From: Azadirachta indica
Taxonomy: Eukaryota; Streptophyta; Magnoliopsida; Sapindales; Meliaceae
Assembly (NCBI GenBank): GCA_022749755.1
Contig: CM040440.1
Span: forward strand, 11,085,269 to 11,149,268
DNA: 64,000 nt
Direction of reading: 5' to 3'
A program made the translations under genes and the position numbers. A model generated the notes under the pieces. The model was not told the origin of the DNA and searched no databases. It worked only from the letters and a program-made list of their open reading frames with translations. Position 1 is the first letter of the stretch; every line of letters starts with the position of its first letter. This document shows positions 34,693 through 46,200 of this stretch, one piece after another.

Positions 34693-34972
34693 TGTCACGC
34701 GCCCAGCGGAAAGGCACGTGCGGCACCCTCGTAGACCCCCATGTCGAGGGTAAGCCTTGTTATCCCGTCACATATTGAACTGGTTTCGGCCTACCTTGGC
34801 CTCATCAGGAGGACGGCTTCAGTCCCCGACCAGTTCGGGCAGGGGTGGTCTAAGTCCCCTCTACATGATAGCCCTTGAGACTGAAGCCGACTTTGCACCA
34901 TGAAACATCAATGTGCTTGAGTTGTCACACCCCAGCACACCCAGCCAACATGCGATTTCTCGTGCCGTAACA
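34693..34972 (-). repeat. Right (5') LTR of the TRIM element
   Basis: 280 bp, TGTCACGC to CGTAACA. By eye the only difference from the left LTR is one G/A near the end. Confidence 0.9.
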
Positions 34973-34993
34973 TTATACTAATATATTTTGTAA

Positions 34994-35013
34994 TGTGTGT
35001 GTGTGTGTGTGTA
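34994..35013. repeat. (TG)n microsatellite
   Basis: About nine to ten TG units just right of the TRIM element. Confidence 0.85.
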
Positions 35014-37120
35014 TTCAAAATATACAGTGATGTGATAGCAAGAAATTGGCTGTCACGTCCCTTATTTTCTTTTTTTTTTATTTTTTATTATTAGCCATGA
35101 AATGTCTACTTACATCACAAACTTACTGGTTTGGAGTTTACATAATTAATGTGAAATTTACTAACACAATTCGTGAGATTGGTGTCCACATATTGTAGAA
35201 AAGTTCAACACTCTTCAAGAATATCAGACTTGAATCCTTGCCTTTTAATTAGAAGGCAAAGGCTCCCGCCACCGAAATCTATGACATAGGTGGCTTCATA
35301 TCACTTGAAAAAAATTTCGGCACACAATTAAGTTTAATTGGGAAATCTAATACATAACAATGTACAATGATGTGATGTATAAGTAATATTCATTGCCGAC
35401 TGAGATAATCTAAAGCATAACCTCCATCAATTTCACATATTATTTCCGACGTGATAAATCACCTACTTTCTCTTACTTTTTCTTCTGGAATCTAAGCCAA
35501 CCGAAAATCAACTTATAAATTGGCAAAACTGTGTTTAACTTTTTCCACTTTTCAAAGTCAGTTATTTATTTATTCCCGAAGCTAAATCTGAGAAAATTTA
35601 GTTATGAAAGTCGGTACACTTGCCACACTTCAAAATGTACCAACTGATTCAAAAATCCATGTGTTTTACTACTCATTAGGGTTTTGCAAATGTGTTGCCA
35701 TCCAACCAAGCATTGAATTAATTATATTCTGTAATAGATAGGGATATATGCATGGATCACTTTGGACTTTGATGATGATTGTTATGCCTTTTAACCTAAA
35801 TAAGATAGAAACAAGCACACTTTAATCAGCAGGCCCACAAGGCCACCGGCAAGAGAGCAAGAGCTCGACAACCCAATGGTAATTTTCAACAATAGTGTCT
35901 AGCGCATGATCATTCGGTGTCCTTACCTTTTTTTCTTGAAGATATTAGCTGAGGAATTCAAGAGTTCTATACAGTTAAAATTAAAGGAAACCTACTTCTG
36001 TAAGTAGTTTGCTTCTTCGTTTTGGAAATTATCCAGCAGTATAAAGAATTTACAAGCAAATAATGCGGAAATATAATTTATCACTGTTTCTGTTCAGCCA
36101 ATTGGGCTAGCAATGAGCATGCAACTCGTTTGGGCAATGTTTCATTCATTAACATTCTTATAATCGCAGTAAGTACTCAAGCAACAGCTGCTAGACGGCA
36201 ATACAAAGAAATATTGGTCCTGATGTCTATCACGAGTTGTTTTAACAGTCTCAGAAAATTATTTCTCCAACGTTATTTATGTCCGGCAGTTCTTCGTGCA
36301 TCGATCTCTCTATAACCAAAAGCTATGTATATATGTAGCCGGTATCATTTCCAGCAACATATTTAGAAGCTAAGACTATCAGAACGAGAGTAAGCCTAGC
36401 TTTTGAAGTGTAGTGGGAAATCACATGCAATGAATGGGAGAGTTCAATTTTGCACTCTTCCGTCTTCATCCATAGGGGGGTGGGACCAATCCATCTCAAC
36501 TTGCTTGGGTAGTGGATCATTCTTAATTTCTACGCTTGTGATTTTGGTATATAATTATGTATGCACCAGTTAATACCATTACCGACACTCTATTACTACA
36601 TCATCTGTGACGTCTTAACATTGTTACATATACATATAGGGGTTAATAACACTTTTGTTCATAAACTCTCTCAAAATAATAAATTAAGCAATAGTTTAAT
36701 AATTTAAACAAACCAGTCCCTTACTTTAGTCGTTTTTCAATTTCACATAGATCTATATCAGTAGGGGTAGCAATCATATATATTATTGTGTTGGATTCGT
36801 GTCTTGTTATAAGTAGATATATAATGAAATTTTAGGTTAATACGAATATAACCAATTTACAAGTTATGTCAAATTTTCAAATACGGATATAACTTATTTA
36901 TTAATTGTATCATCTATTTATAAAACAACTGATATGACACAAATATAATTAATAAATTAATTGTATCAATATTGTGACATAACATAAAAACAATTAGATA
37001 TGTTTAATTAAATGGACTATATTCATGTTCTGGTAGAAAGAATACGATTAATTCATTTAACATGATTAGATACCATCAACATATTTAACATGATTAAACC
37101 CATATTTAATTTGTTTAATT
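35014..37120. other. Intergenic, no confirmed gene
   Basis: A stretch near 35200-35300 (minus) has a weak tRNA-like B box (GGATTCAAGTC) and could be a SINE. The block 36760-37100, starting TAGGGGTAGCAAT, is rich in ATATAACC- and TTAATTGTATC-like motifs and may be a MITE-like repeat with no second end found. An open frame at 36130-36315 has no family signature. Confidence 0.35.
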
Positions 37121-38789
37121 CACAGCAAAAAAAAGTCTTTTTTGCGACCAAATTGAAACCAATTACAGCAGAATTACATTAGCTACAATAAGTCCCAATG
37201 CAAAAAGTTTTTTCATCATTTGCGGATAGTTTTGACTGTTGCAAAAAGTATTTGCTGCTAATTTTACGATCAATATGTAATTGCCGCAAAAAGTATTTGC
37301 GACTAATATGTAGCAACCGCAAATAAGTTGAAAAAATTATATATATATTTTTGTTAGCACCCTTATTGTTAAATATTTGGTCAAAAAATATTAGTTATTT
37401 GTAATCATTGTCATTAATCTAATTTTAATGACAAATATATTTTATTAATCATTACCAAATTGATCATCAACCACAACTCATTATCTACAAACAAAAACTT
37501 AAAGCTGTTCCCAGACTAAGTCTCCTTACAAAATCATCTTTTTCAAAAAAACATTGTGTTGATATTTCAATACAACCATGGACATTTATTCATGTATCAA
37601 TAGAAATTCAAATACCCTTTAAAGAAGACAAAACCAAATCAAAGTATATTGTTTTTGTAGGCAAATACCATACATAGGTCATTAAACTTTTTTGCTTTAG
37701 ATTATTGAAGGAACTTCTTACTCAATCAGTCACTAGCAATTACAAATTCAAGTCCTCAAATAATATAAATTCACAAACCAAACATACAAATTAATAATTA
37801 ATATTTATTTTTAATTCATATATACTTGTCACATTCCATTTTTTTGTAGCCAAAGTACCCACAAAATCACCAGCGTGATATTGAAGCCAAATCTTCTTCT
37901 CTTTTCTAGCAAGATCAAACCAATCAAAGCAATCTTCAGGAATGAAACCATAATAATTATGTTATGTAAACATAAAAAATACATGAAATTTTAAATAACC
38001 AACAATAGCAAATTTTGTGCTAGCATAACACTAAAGGAAGAAACCTTAACTCTATCGTTATTTAGAATTTTTTTCCTTCAAAGCATTGAATATTCCTTCT
38101 ATCTATTCAGTGCAAGCATGAATTTATAGTAATGAATCAATTAGTTTCATCACATTATATTTTATTAATAAGTTAAATTAATAAAGTAACAAACCTCGGT
38201 ATATCATGGATGGTTTTTTTGTGATGGCGAATCAACTTGAGTATATGCATTAAAACCCATATAGTGTCCATGATGTGTATTAAAAGTATCTCGAACCTAT
38301 TAACCACAAAATAAAAATTATCATAACTTTGAACTTAAGTAAAATAAATTATATATAAGATCTTTCATAATAAAATAAACAAACTAAAATATTTTGCAGT
38401 TGTTTATTTTTATCTATATTTATTTGACACCTAATTTACATGATTGAAAATGAGTTCGAATCAATTGATGCTCTACATAAAGTTCATTGTATTTAGCTTT
38501 CAAATAAACTATTACACTCTTATACTATTTGTGAACTTTCGCACGTGTCCCATCATATATAACACTCTCATTAACACCACTACTTTTTTAGGAATTCTTT
38601 TTCACACTTTCACACCTATATATAGGAAGACCCATCACATCACTAAATACCTTCTCTCAAACTGAATCACATCATTAAAAAGATCTTATTATGCACATTC
38701 GTCCTTCTCAACATCATCATCAACAACATTTGAGTCCATCGTTAGTCCAACTAGACCTTCTCACACCTAACCAATGACTTTATATTGCT

Positions 38790-41000
38790 ATATGGTTTCA
38801 CCTAATTGTTGATGCGAATATAATTCTACTCGAGGCATTGTAGTCAAAATATGAGAAGAATATTTGTAATACATGTCAAAACCATATCTAATTGTCATCT
38901 CAAGGACAACATGCCAATTTGGATCTATATGGACTTGAATATAACAAACTTGTTTTGCTTGTGTTACTAAAATGAATGGTTTATCGTGTACTCGATTATC
39001 TTTGTACAACAAATGATTAATATTCACCATAGTGAACTTAAATTCACCTTTTTTTTTTTCACTTAATTGTTAACTCAGTCGTACCTAAACAAAACAAATT
39101 TCATGTCATTATTATAGTGAATTTCAATCACATATATCAACACTCTATGAAATGTAATATCACCTAAGCGAAGGTTTTTATTAGGCCTTGGCAAAATGCC
39201 CAACTAAACCAAACCAAAAAATTTGATTCGATTCTATTCAGTTATGAACTGATTGATTTGGTTTGAGTTTGATTTTAAATTTTATATAAGCTCCCAAGTT
39301 TTATATAAATTACAAATAAATAAAAAATTTATACCTCTTTACATAAATTCACATAAAAATGGGGAAAATTATTATAAATTTTAAAAATTTTATCTTCTTC
39401 TATAACTTCTATATAATTTAAAGATTTACATGTAAATATTCAAAATATTTGAGAATCGAAGTGTAATCGAAGTAGAACCGAACTTAGAACATAATTGAAT
39501 CAAGTTAGTTTAGTTCACATTACTTCGATTCTACAGTTCATGTATTTTGGTTTGGTTTGATTTTTAAGAAAACTTAACCGAACCTAATTTTGTCCACCCC
39601 TAGTTTTTATCTCTCATATTTGTGTAACTTATTGTGTTCGCTTTTATAACAACACCTGAGTTATAAGTGGTTTTACTCTTATCATTACTATTTTTGCAAA
39701 ATCGAATATCATTAATAAGATACCCCTTGAATCTCCGTGCAAATTAATCCAGACTATTAGTTAAATTGTCAATTTACAATTTCAGAAAACATCATCTTAA
39801 AAGTTCGCGCTAAATTTTGGATCTAGATAAAAGAATTCCAAAAATTAAATTTACTATATCACTTATTTAAAAAATATTAACTTAAACCAATTAGAAACTT
39901 ACATGATTCATAAACCATGTTTGAAAAGTTTCATTGTGAACATTTTAAATGCTATGTCATTTCTACAAGACATTTCTTGTGTAAGAATAGCTAAGTGTTA
40001 TATATGTAAGTTGAAAAATCAAGATATAATTAGTGATGTAATTAGTATCAATGATATAAAAGAAGGTTATGATGTAATTATTATATTTATTTACTCTTAA
40101 AATAAAGTATGGCATCTATGTTGACAAGCATATACCTATGCACTTATATCTAGGTTACTTTTTCAAGGAGTATTTTAACTTCTTTTTTCGAAAGACGACC
40201 ATTTTTGTTACACCCATCATTATTACAAATTGGACTATTAAGTTTAGTTTTCACGTCATTTAGATATCTTGCACAAAAATTCATGCATTCTTCCATCAAG
40301 CATCCTTTAGCAATTAAAACTTCAGGTTGTACTCAATTACATATGTAGCATTTTAGTGTTGACAAATACCTATATGTGGGTTTGCTTTCACTTAATTTTA
40401 AAGCATAAAAAATAAAGAAAATAATCACATCTTTCAACAGGATACATCCATCGAAACTATGTGAGTGCAAAAATTTGTACCTCTTCAACTAAATGAACAA
40501 GCAAATGCTCATCTATATGAAACAAGGACATGGTAAAAATGTTCTCCAAATACCAAATTGTAACCACAATTCAGTTTTGAATACATTCCAAATCAGATAG
40601 CATATTCACCTTTGAGCATAATTGCTTAAAAAGAATTAGAAAACTCAATCAATACTGCAACAACTTTCTTAGGCAATGTTTTGTAGGCAGCAAGAGGAAG
40701 TAATTGTTGTATAATAGGATGATTATCATGATTGTTGAGCCCCAAATGTTATGCTATTCCATATGCACTAGTTGTGAGATATTAGATACATAACCATCTA
40801 GAAACACATCTTGGTTGAAAAATAAGTAAGAGGTAAGTACACTTGGTTGGAACTCTCGTTGTTAAGGATGTAAAGATTTCCTAATGCCCAGTTGCTCTAA
40901 ATCATGTGGAGCTTTCAAATTATCTTCAAAATGTTTTAGAACACCAATATGTCTAAATTATATTGTCATAAATATTCTTCTCAATATGCATGTGATTTTA
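38790..41000 (-). pseudogene. CACTA TNP2-type transposase remnant (DUF4218 and DUF4216 part)
   Basis: Minus-strand conceptual translation from right to left: LGIRKSLHP near 40880, then the DUF4218 segment with LPTKHCLRKLLQY-like frame-mixed text near 40680, FKQLCSKVNMLSDLECIQN near 40600, and FRWMYPVERCDYF near 40440. A DUF4216 segment lies at 38790-39030 (KPFILVTQAKQVCYIQV, then DPNWHVVL). The corresponding parts occur in the same order in the + copy at 3.0-4.6 kb. The N-terminal half (transposase-associated domain and TNP2 core) is missing or unrecognisable. The hAT-type MITE at 39182-39602 lies between the two domains. It cannot make a functional protein. Confidence 0.7.
39182..39602. mobile_element. 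hAT-type MITE with 8-bp target duplication
   Basis: 421 bp, flanked on both sides by the identical 8-mer GTTTTTAT (39174-39181 and 39603-39610). Its ends form a diverged inverted repeat: left TAGGCCTTGGCAAAATG, right (read inward) TAGGGGTGGACAAAATT. The interior is AT-rich with AACCAAACCAAA-type and TTCGGTT-type stretches and has no coding content. An 8-bp duplication and TAGGGGTGG-type ends are the hallmarks of hAT-derived miniature elements. Confidence 0.75.
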
Positions 41001-41710
41001 ATATAAATTTAATTTAATTTTAAAATTAAACATAATAATACTTAAAAATAATTGAAAATATTGAAATCTATGTACGTCAATAATAAACAAGAAAGACAAA
41101 TTAATTTGATAGACTATTCCTTTTAATAGATAAGAACACAAATTAAATGAGTTTTAAATGGATTTGTATCATAAACAAAAGAACATAAAGTTTGGTAAAG
41201 TATATAATGAGTACCAAAAATATATATATATATCTTGAGGATAATGTAGAGTAAAAGCATGAGAAATAGCAAAATATGGGGAAATAGTAGCTATTTAACG
41301 ACAAACTAGGGATGGCAGCAATAAAATTTTGTTTTACAAAAAGGATAAAGGTAAGGTTTTGAGTACTTTTCTATTAGTGAAAACATATTGAAAATATTTT
41401 TTAGTTCATCAAATTTTACCAAAGTGGTATGAATTAAACATCATCTTAAAAGAAAAAAAAAAATAGTTGTTCTAAAAGTTGATTTTCAATGATCTTTTTT
41501 GGAAAACCCTCATCTTAACTGAAATTAGAGTTCGAATCCTTATGGTAGCAATTTTTAATAATAATAAATTGATATTAGTGATATTCAATAATCATCTTAT
41601 TTATTATCATCAATGACACTTTTTTAATTAACGCGCATTATTAATAAATAATGACCATTAAAAATAAAACTGTCATCCGTTAGGTGTCATCGTTATGTTA
41701 TCTTGTAGTA

Positions 41711-43200
41711 ATGAGTTTATTTGATAATTGATTTTAATTTAGAGGTCTCCAAGTCATATGATCTACATTATAGGGATCTAATTGTCATTTACCCTATCTT
41801 TAATTATTTCTTTTAGGAGTAGTATTCGGGGTAAAAGAGAGATTAAAGTATTAGAAAACTTATCATGGGAGAGTTATAATTTTATTGTGATAGAGAGTGG
41901 AAGAAAATGGTTTGTGATTAAGAGACAAAATCATTAAATTTAGGTGAGGAAGCTCGATTTTGCATATTGTAGAGAGTATAAATGAGCCATTTTGCCAAAA
42001 TAAATGAATATCTTTTATAAAATTGTGAAGAATCTTTATGGTACTTTGATTATGTATTTTGTAACTATATGACCATGTATTTTATTACTTTTTCTTCTAA
42101 ATCCACTCCTAATTTACCAATCATTCACACTACAAAAGAGTTTTATATGAATGTTAATCACTTATGTAATGTTTGTCTAATCTCTCATTATTTGATACAT
42201 TTGTTATTCCCAAACTTACTATTAATCTTATGTTTATTTGTTAAATTATGTGACTTCACTCTTAATGTTCTCTTCACTATCTCTAATTATTATGTACAGG
42301 ATCTAAAGACGGGTTAGATACTTGGGATATGCCATAAAGTTGCCATACATTTGAGCTAATCAATCTCCATCTTGTCCATACACATTCACTCATCAATCTG
42401 TCTCCTCTATCATTATTACATTCTTTTTCTTATTGCTACCAACAAATCACCATATTGATACGTTTATAGGACTTAACCTAATCACAATTTTCTTAAGGAA
42501 AGTAGTGGCATTTATTTTATTCCTTTTTAGCCAATCCAATGAAAATATCATATTGATCCTACTTCTAATTTCATAATATTGAAAATATTAATAGGTAAGT
42601 AGTCTTATCATTAAGAAAACTTTGTCTAAGGTGTAAATACATAAGCTAGCTCGGTGAATTGAGGTTGAGCTCTAAGTATGTTGGCTGTATTAATTAATTA
42701 ACGCATTAAGTTAATGACGTAGAAGTTCAAATCTAAATGAGTTACCTAAATGCATTATAAGCATTGATTAAATTATGGTAATTTAATTCAAAATTTTAAG
42801 TTGTTTCTTAGTTAATTATTTCTATTTTATAATCTTCATTTTATTATATAAAAGTTGGGTATTTTTTAATAAAAAATATGAATATATGTTTGTTTTTCAA
42901 TTCTAATATTGAAATTTATTCTTAAAACTAATGATTTGACATATTTGATGGTATTAAAATTATAATTAGATAAACATATTCAACGGTATTTAATTATCAA
43001 ATTTTTGTTTTTATATATCAAATCATAAAGTAAATGCATTTAATATTTACTATTTGGTTAAAAGAAAAAAAAAGGAGTATCTCAAAGTAACTTTCCTATA
43101 GCTAGAAAACAGCTAGACCCATTCCATAATATTCAAGTAAGATTGATCAAAAGTTTGGACTTAATAAAAAATTTATTACTAACATGTCTTCAATTTAAAT
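41711..43200. other. Intergenic, no gene seen
   Basis: AT-rich. The 82-residue open frame at 42069-42317 (+) has no recognisable domain. Confidence 0.45.
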
Positions 43201-43201
43201 G

Positions 43202-43202
<1 letters not shown>

Positions 43203-43226
<24 letters not shown>
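43203..43226. repeat. (AT)n microsatellite
   Basis: About 11 AT units followed by GTATGTATATATA. Confidence 0.85.
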
Positions 43227-43234
<8 letters not shown>

Positions 43235-46200
43235 ATATAAACTCACACATACACAAACACATTAATATTTAGGTAGAATGTCATCACCCATTTTTATTAA
43301 GAAATTGAAAGAAACCTTACAAACGGAGGAAAAAACAAATATGAAAGTAAGAAACAACTTTTGAAAAGAAGGAATTAAATAGGAACAAGAGGTATCCATA
43401 AAAGAAGATCATTCTCCTTCCTTTTTTTTCTTAATAAAAAAAAAGGATCCAAACAAAATCGAGAAAACAGAAGAGCTCAAAGCGAATGGAAAAACAAAGC
43501 ATGTAATTAAATAAAATTATGTCATGATAAATAAATATCTCCTCAAGCATACATGCTATGTAAGGAGACAAGCAAATATTCAACTTTACCTACTAATAAA
43601 TCATGCAAAAATATGAGATGACTTTAAATTTATGATAAACTTAATTTAAGGCTTTTCACCATAAAATCAAGTACAAAAAAATGGAAACATCAAAATCCAA
43701 AAACTATTGCTTGTTTAAAAAATATATATACTCATCAGAAAATTATTATAGAAATTCAAAACCAATCGAAAAATATTTCCAATAGATTAAATAGAGCAAC
43801 ATTTAGTGCTATTAAGTACACCAAGATTGAAAGCATTAAAAAAAAAGTCACAAATCTGAAATACTAAAATTAATAAGCTGCAAGATGCTAGTGAAAATTA
43901 ACATAGTTGGAATTTATCATTACTGCTGACGAGGATCAATCAACTTCAATATTTAAAAAATTTCTTAACAAGCAATCTTCTTAGGAATGATAAAATATAT
44001 CCTAATGTGTGTTCTCTTAACCAACTTCAACGTGATGTATTGGTGATTGTTGCACTTGATTTTGAAGATATTACAATGGTGGACATACAAATTATGAAGA
44101 TATTAATGATGATCATAAGGACCAAATAATGGAGATAGAGGTAGAGGAGAAGATGATGAAAACGAAGATAAGGATGAAAATGAAGATGAAGGAGATGATG
44201 GAGATTAAAAAGGGTTGTACATTAATTATAATTATAATTGTTGTTATTATTATTATATGCTTAAATATTCTTTTAACTATTTACATGTTTAATTAAGTCA
44301 TATTAAGTACGTTTAATTATTTTAATTTATTATCTGAATACTTGTGGAATGTTTTTATATAATTTACATCAAGTATGTTAGATATATAATGGTATTTTTA
44401 TATTAAATATATGAAATTTTGTAATTTGCTATTTAAAAAAATAAATATTTATCGCATAAAATGTAAAACAATTAAAAAATTAAAACTTGTAGTCCAACGT
44501 TACTTTTTTTTCATCCCTTGTTAATTAAAAGATACATTGTAAATTCACAAAACATTACTCATGAATTCTAATATTGTTTATTAAAAATAAAATGATACTT
44601 TTATTATTATTTAAATATAAATATTAAATAAATAAGTACTAACAATCATATTCGAGGACAGATAAACATAATTAATGCACATCTTTGATTCAATCTCAAT
44701 TGTCAAAAGTGCATAAATCCAATAATTTATAAATAATATAAAAATATGTGAAAACTTAAGGAGTTATTGATCTTTTTCCTCTATACATACATGCATACAT
44801 ACATACATACACACACATTCATATAGAGGTAGGATTGACAGCCCTATATTTTTACACATATATTTACATCATTTATAGATTGTTGCATTTATGTACTTCC
44901 AACGGTTAAGATTAAATATAATACAAGTATTAATCCACCATAATTAATAATGTATATGCCAGATTCAATCTCAATAGTTGGCAATGTAGATCCAACGGTA
45001 TACAAATAAGTGTAAACTATATCTTTTCTATGTGTGTGCATTTAACTGCTTTAATGTGTAAAAAAAATTATTTTAAAAAAAAGTTAAATTTTTAAAATAA
45101 AATAAAAGTATTCACATTTTAATCTTTAAAAAAATTCAAAAGTTTAGAACCCATAATTTGAACTTTCGCCTAACCAAAAGTATAGTTATTTTAATCTTGT
45201 GTAAACTATTTCTCCACTTACAACCAAATAACATAAAATGTCAAAAATATACTTTGGCAACCAAATTAACAATAATAAATATGTGCATATATTATCACAA
45301 TAAAATGTTAGAAAGAATGATTATAAACAATTTCTGTTAAGATGGAAATTACCTAAACTAAGTCATTTGTCAAAGAAAGTTTATGCTATTGATAATAAAA
45401 GTCTCTTTGGGGTGACTAGAATGATACAAGCTTATAACTTTTTGCATAAGTTTATATTGCAAGTAATTAAACATGTTAATTTTGATCAAAAGTAGTTAAA
45501 GTATTGTGAGAAGAGTTCGTTTATCCTATTGATTGAACTAATATCTTTCTTCCTTTATATATTATATTAATTGTAGTATAAGAATTTTGGCTTTAGACAA
45601 TAAAGAATGATTTTGCATTTATTTCTAAGATTCTCACATCAATAAAGGTGTTAGTAGAATTGACTGAGTTTGTTTTCCATTGCATCTAATTGCTCTTGAA
45701 CTCATATTCTGTCTAGTTGAAAATACCATTGTACATGAGAAGATAATCACTAATCTAATTTTATATTATACGTGATGGTTAATGTTGAAGAATAGCAAGA
45801 AAGCACAATCTTCTATTAGAATGTTTTACAAGTATTTGGAAGAAAAGGTACCTCTAAAAGTTGACTTTGTAGTTGGCTAATTATTTTTCTTATTTTTTTC
45901 TTTAATTTTTTAACTCCAATCTTTTTCGTGGTATTTTTAATCTGTTAATTTATCATATATGTTTCCATATTATCCAAATTTAAATGTCATCGAATTTTAT
46001 TCTATTGCTAAGTGTTATATTATGTAAATTAGTAATACATATCTTTTATATATTATTAATATCACATAAATTAGAACTAGTGTAATAGTTGTATACGGGG
46101 GAGATGTTTGCAAGCATGTGATCGTTGATGTACACCGAGTGGACATAGTCCTTAGAGTTTTCATTAGAATCTCTACTCTTGAATATACTCTATTATGGTC

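Larger units (their letters stand above)
33935..34972 (-). mobile_element. Complete TRIM (miniature LTR retrotransposon), very young
   Basis: A 1038-bp element with two 280-bp direct repeats (33935-34214 and 34693-34972), both starting TGTCACGCG and ending TGACA or TAACA. A 478-bp interior carries a perfect initiator-Met primer-binding site next to the right LTR and a purine-rich tract (minus-strand GGTGGTGGAGAA) next to the left LTR. The flanks share TTAT (33931-33934 and 34973-34976). There is no gag or pol. These are the defining traits of a TRIM, mobilised by proteins of other elements. The two LTRs differ at one visible position of 280, so insertion was recent. Its GC content stands far above the surrounding AT-rich DNA. 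Open frames inside (60-87 codons, both strands) follow from the high GC and show no domain. I find no 5S rRNA sequence, so it is not a Cassandra element. Confidence 0.9.
37121..41710 (-). mobile_element. Second CACTA element remnant, ends uncertain
   Basis: The right end reads inward from 41710 as TACTACAAGATAACATAACG, a CACTA-type end with the first base changed. Repeated TGTCAT and AATGAC motifs lie at 41585-41695 and again near 37415-37440, as subterminal repeats would. At the left, CACAGCAAAAAAAAGTC (37121), followed by GCGACC- and GCAAAAAGTATTTGC-type repeats to about 37330, also looks like a CACTA end, but it does not match the right end. Two elements may be mixed here. Between them lies a minus-strand TNP2 transposase remnant, itself split by a MITE. 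Confidence 0.5.

Noticed and set aside
34279..34698. Four open frames of 63-87 codons in the TRIM interior
   Set aside because: High GC alone keeps frames open on both strands; they overlap each other and have no domain.
35827..35893. AG-flanked short frame with SRPTRPPAREQELDNPM
   Set aside because: Isolated, very short and without neighbouring exons or known motif.
43920..44210. Possible C-terminus of a hAT transposase followed by an acidic tail
   Set aside because: YPNVCSLNQLQRDVLVI is only loosely like the hAT dimerisation region, the frame shifts, and the acidic tail is simple GA-rich repeat.
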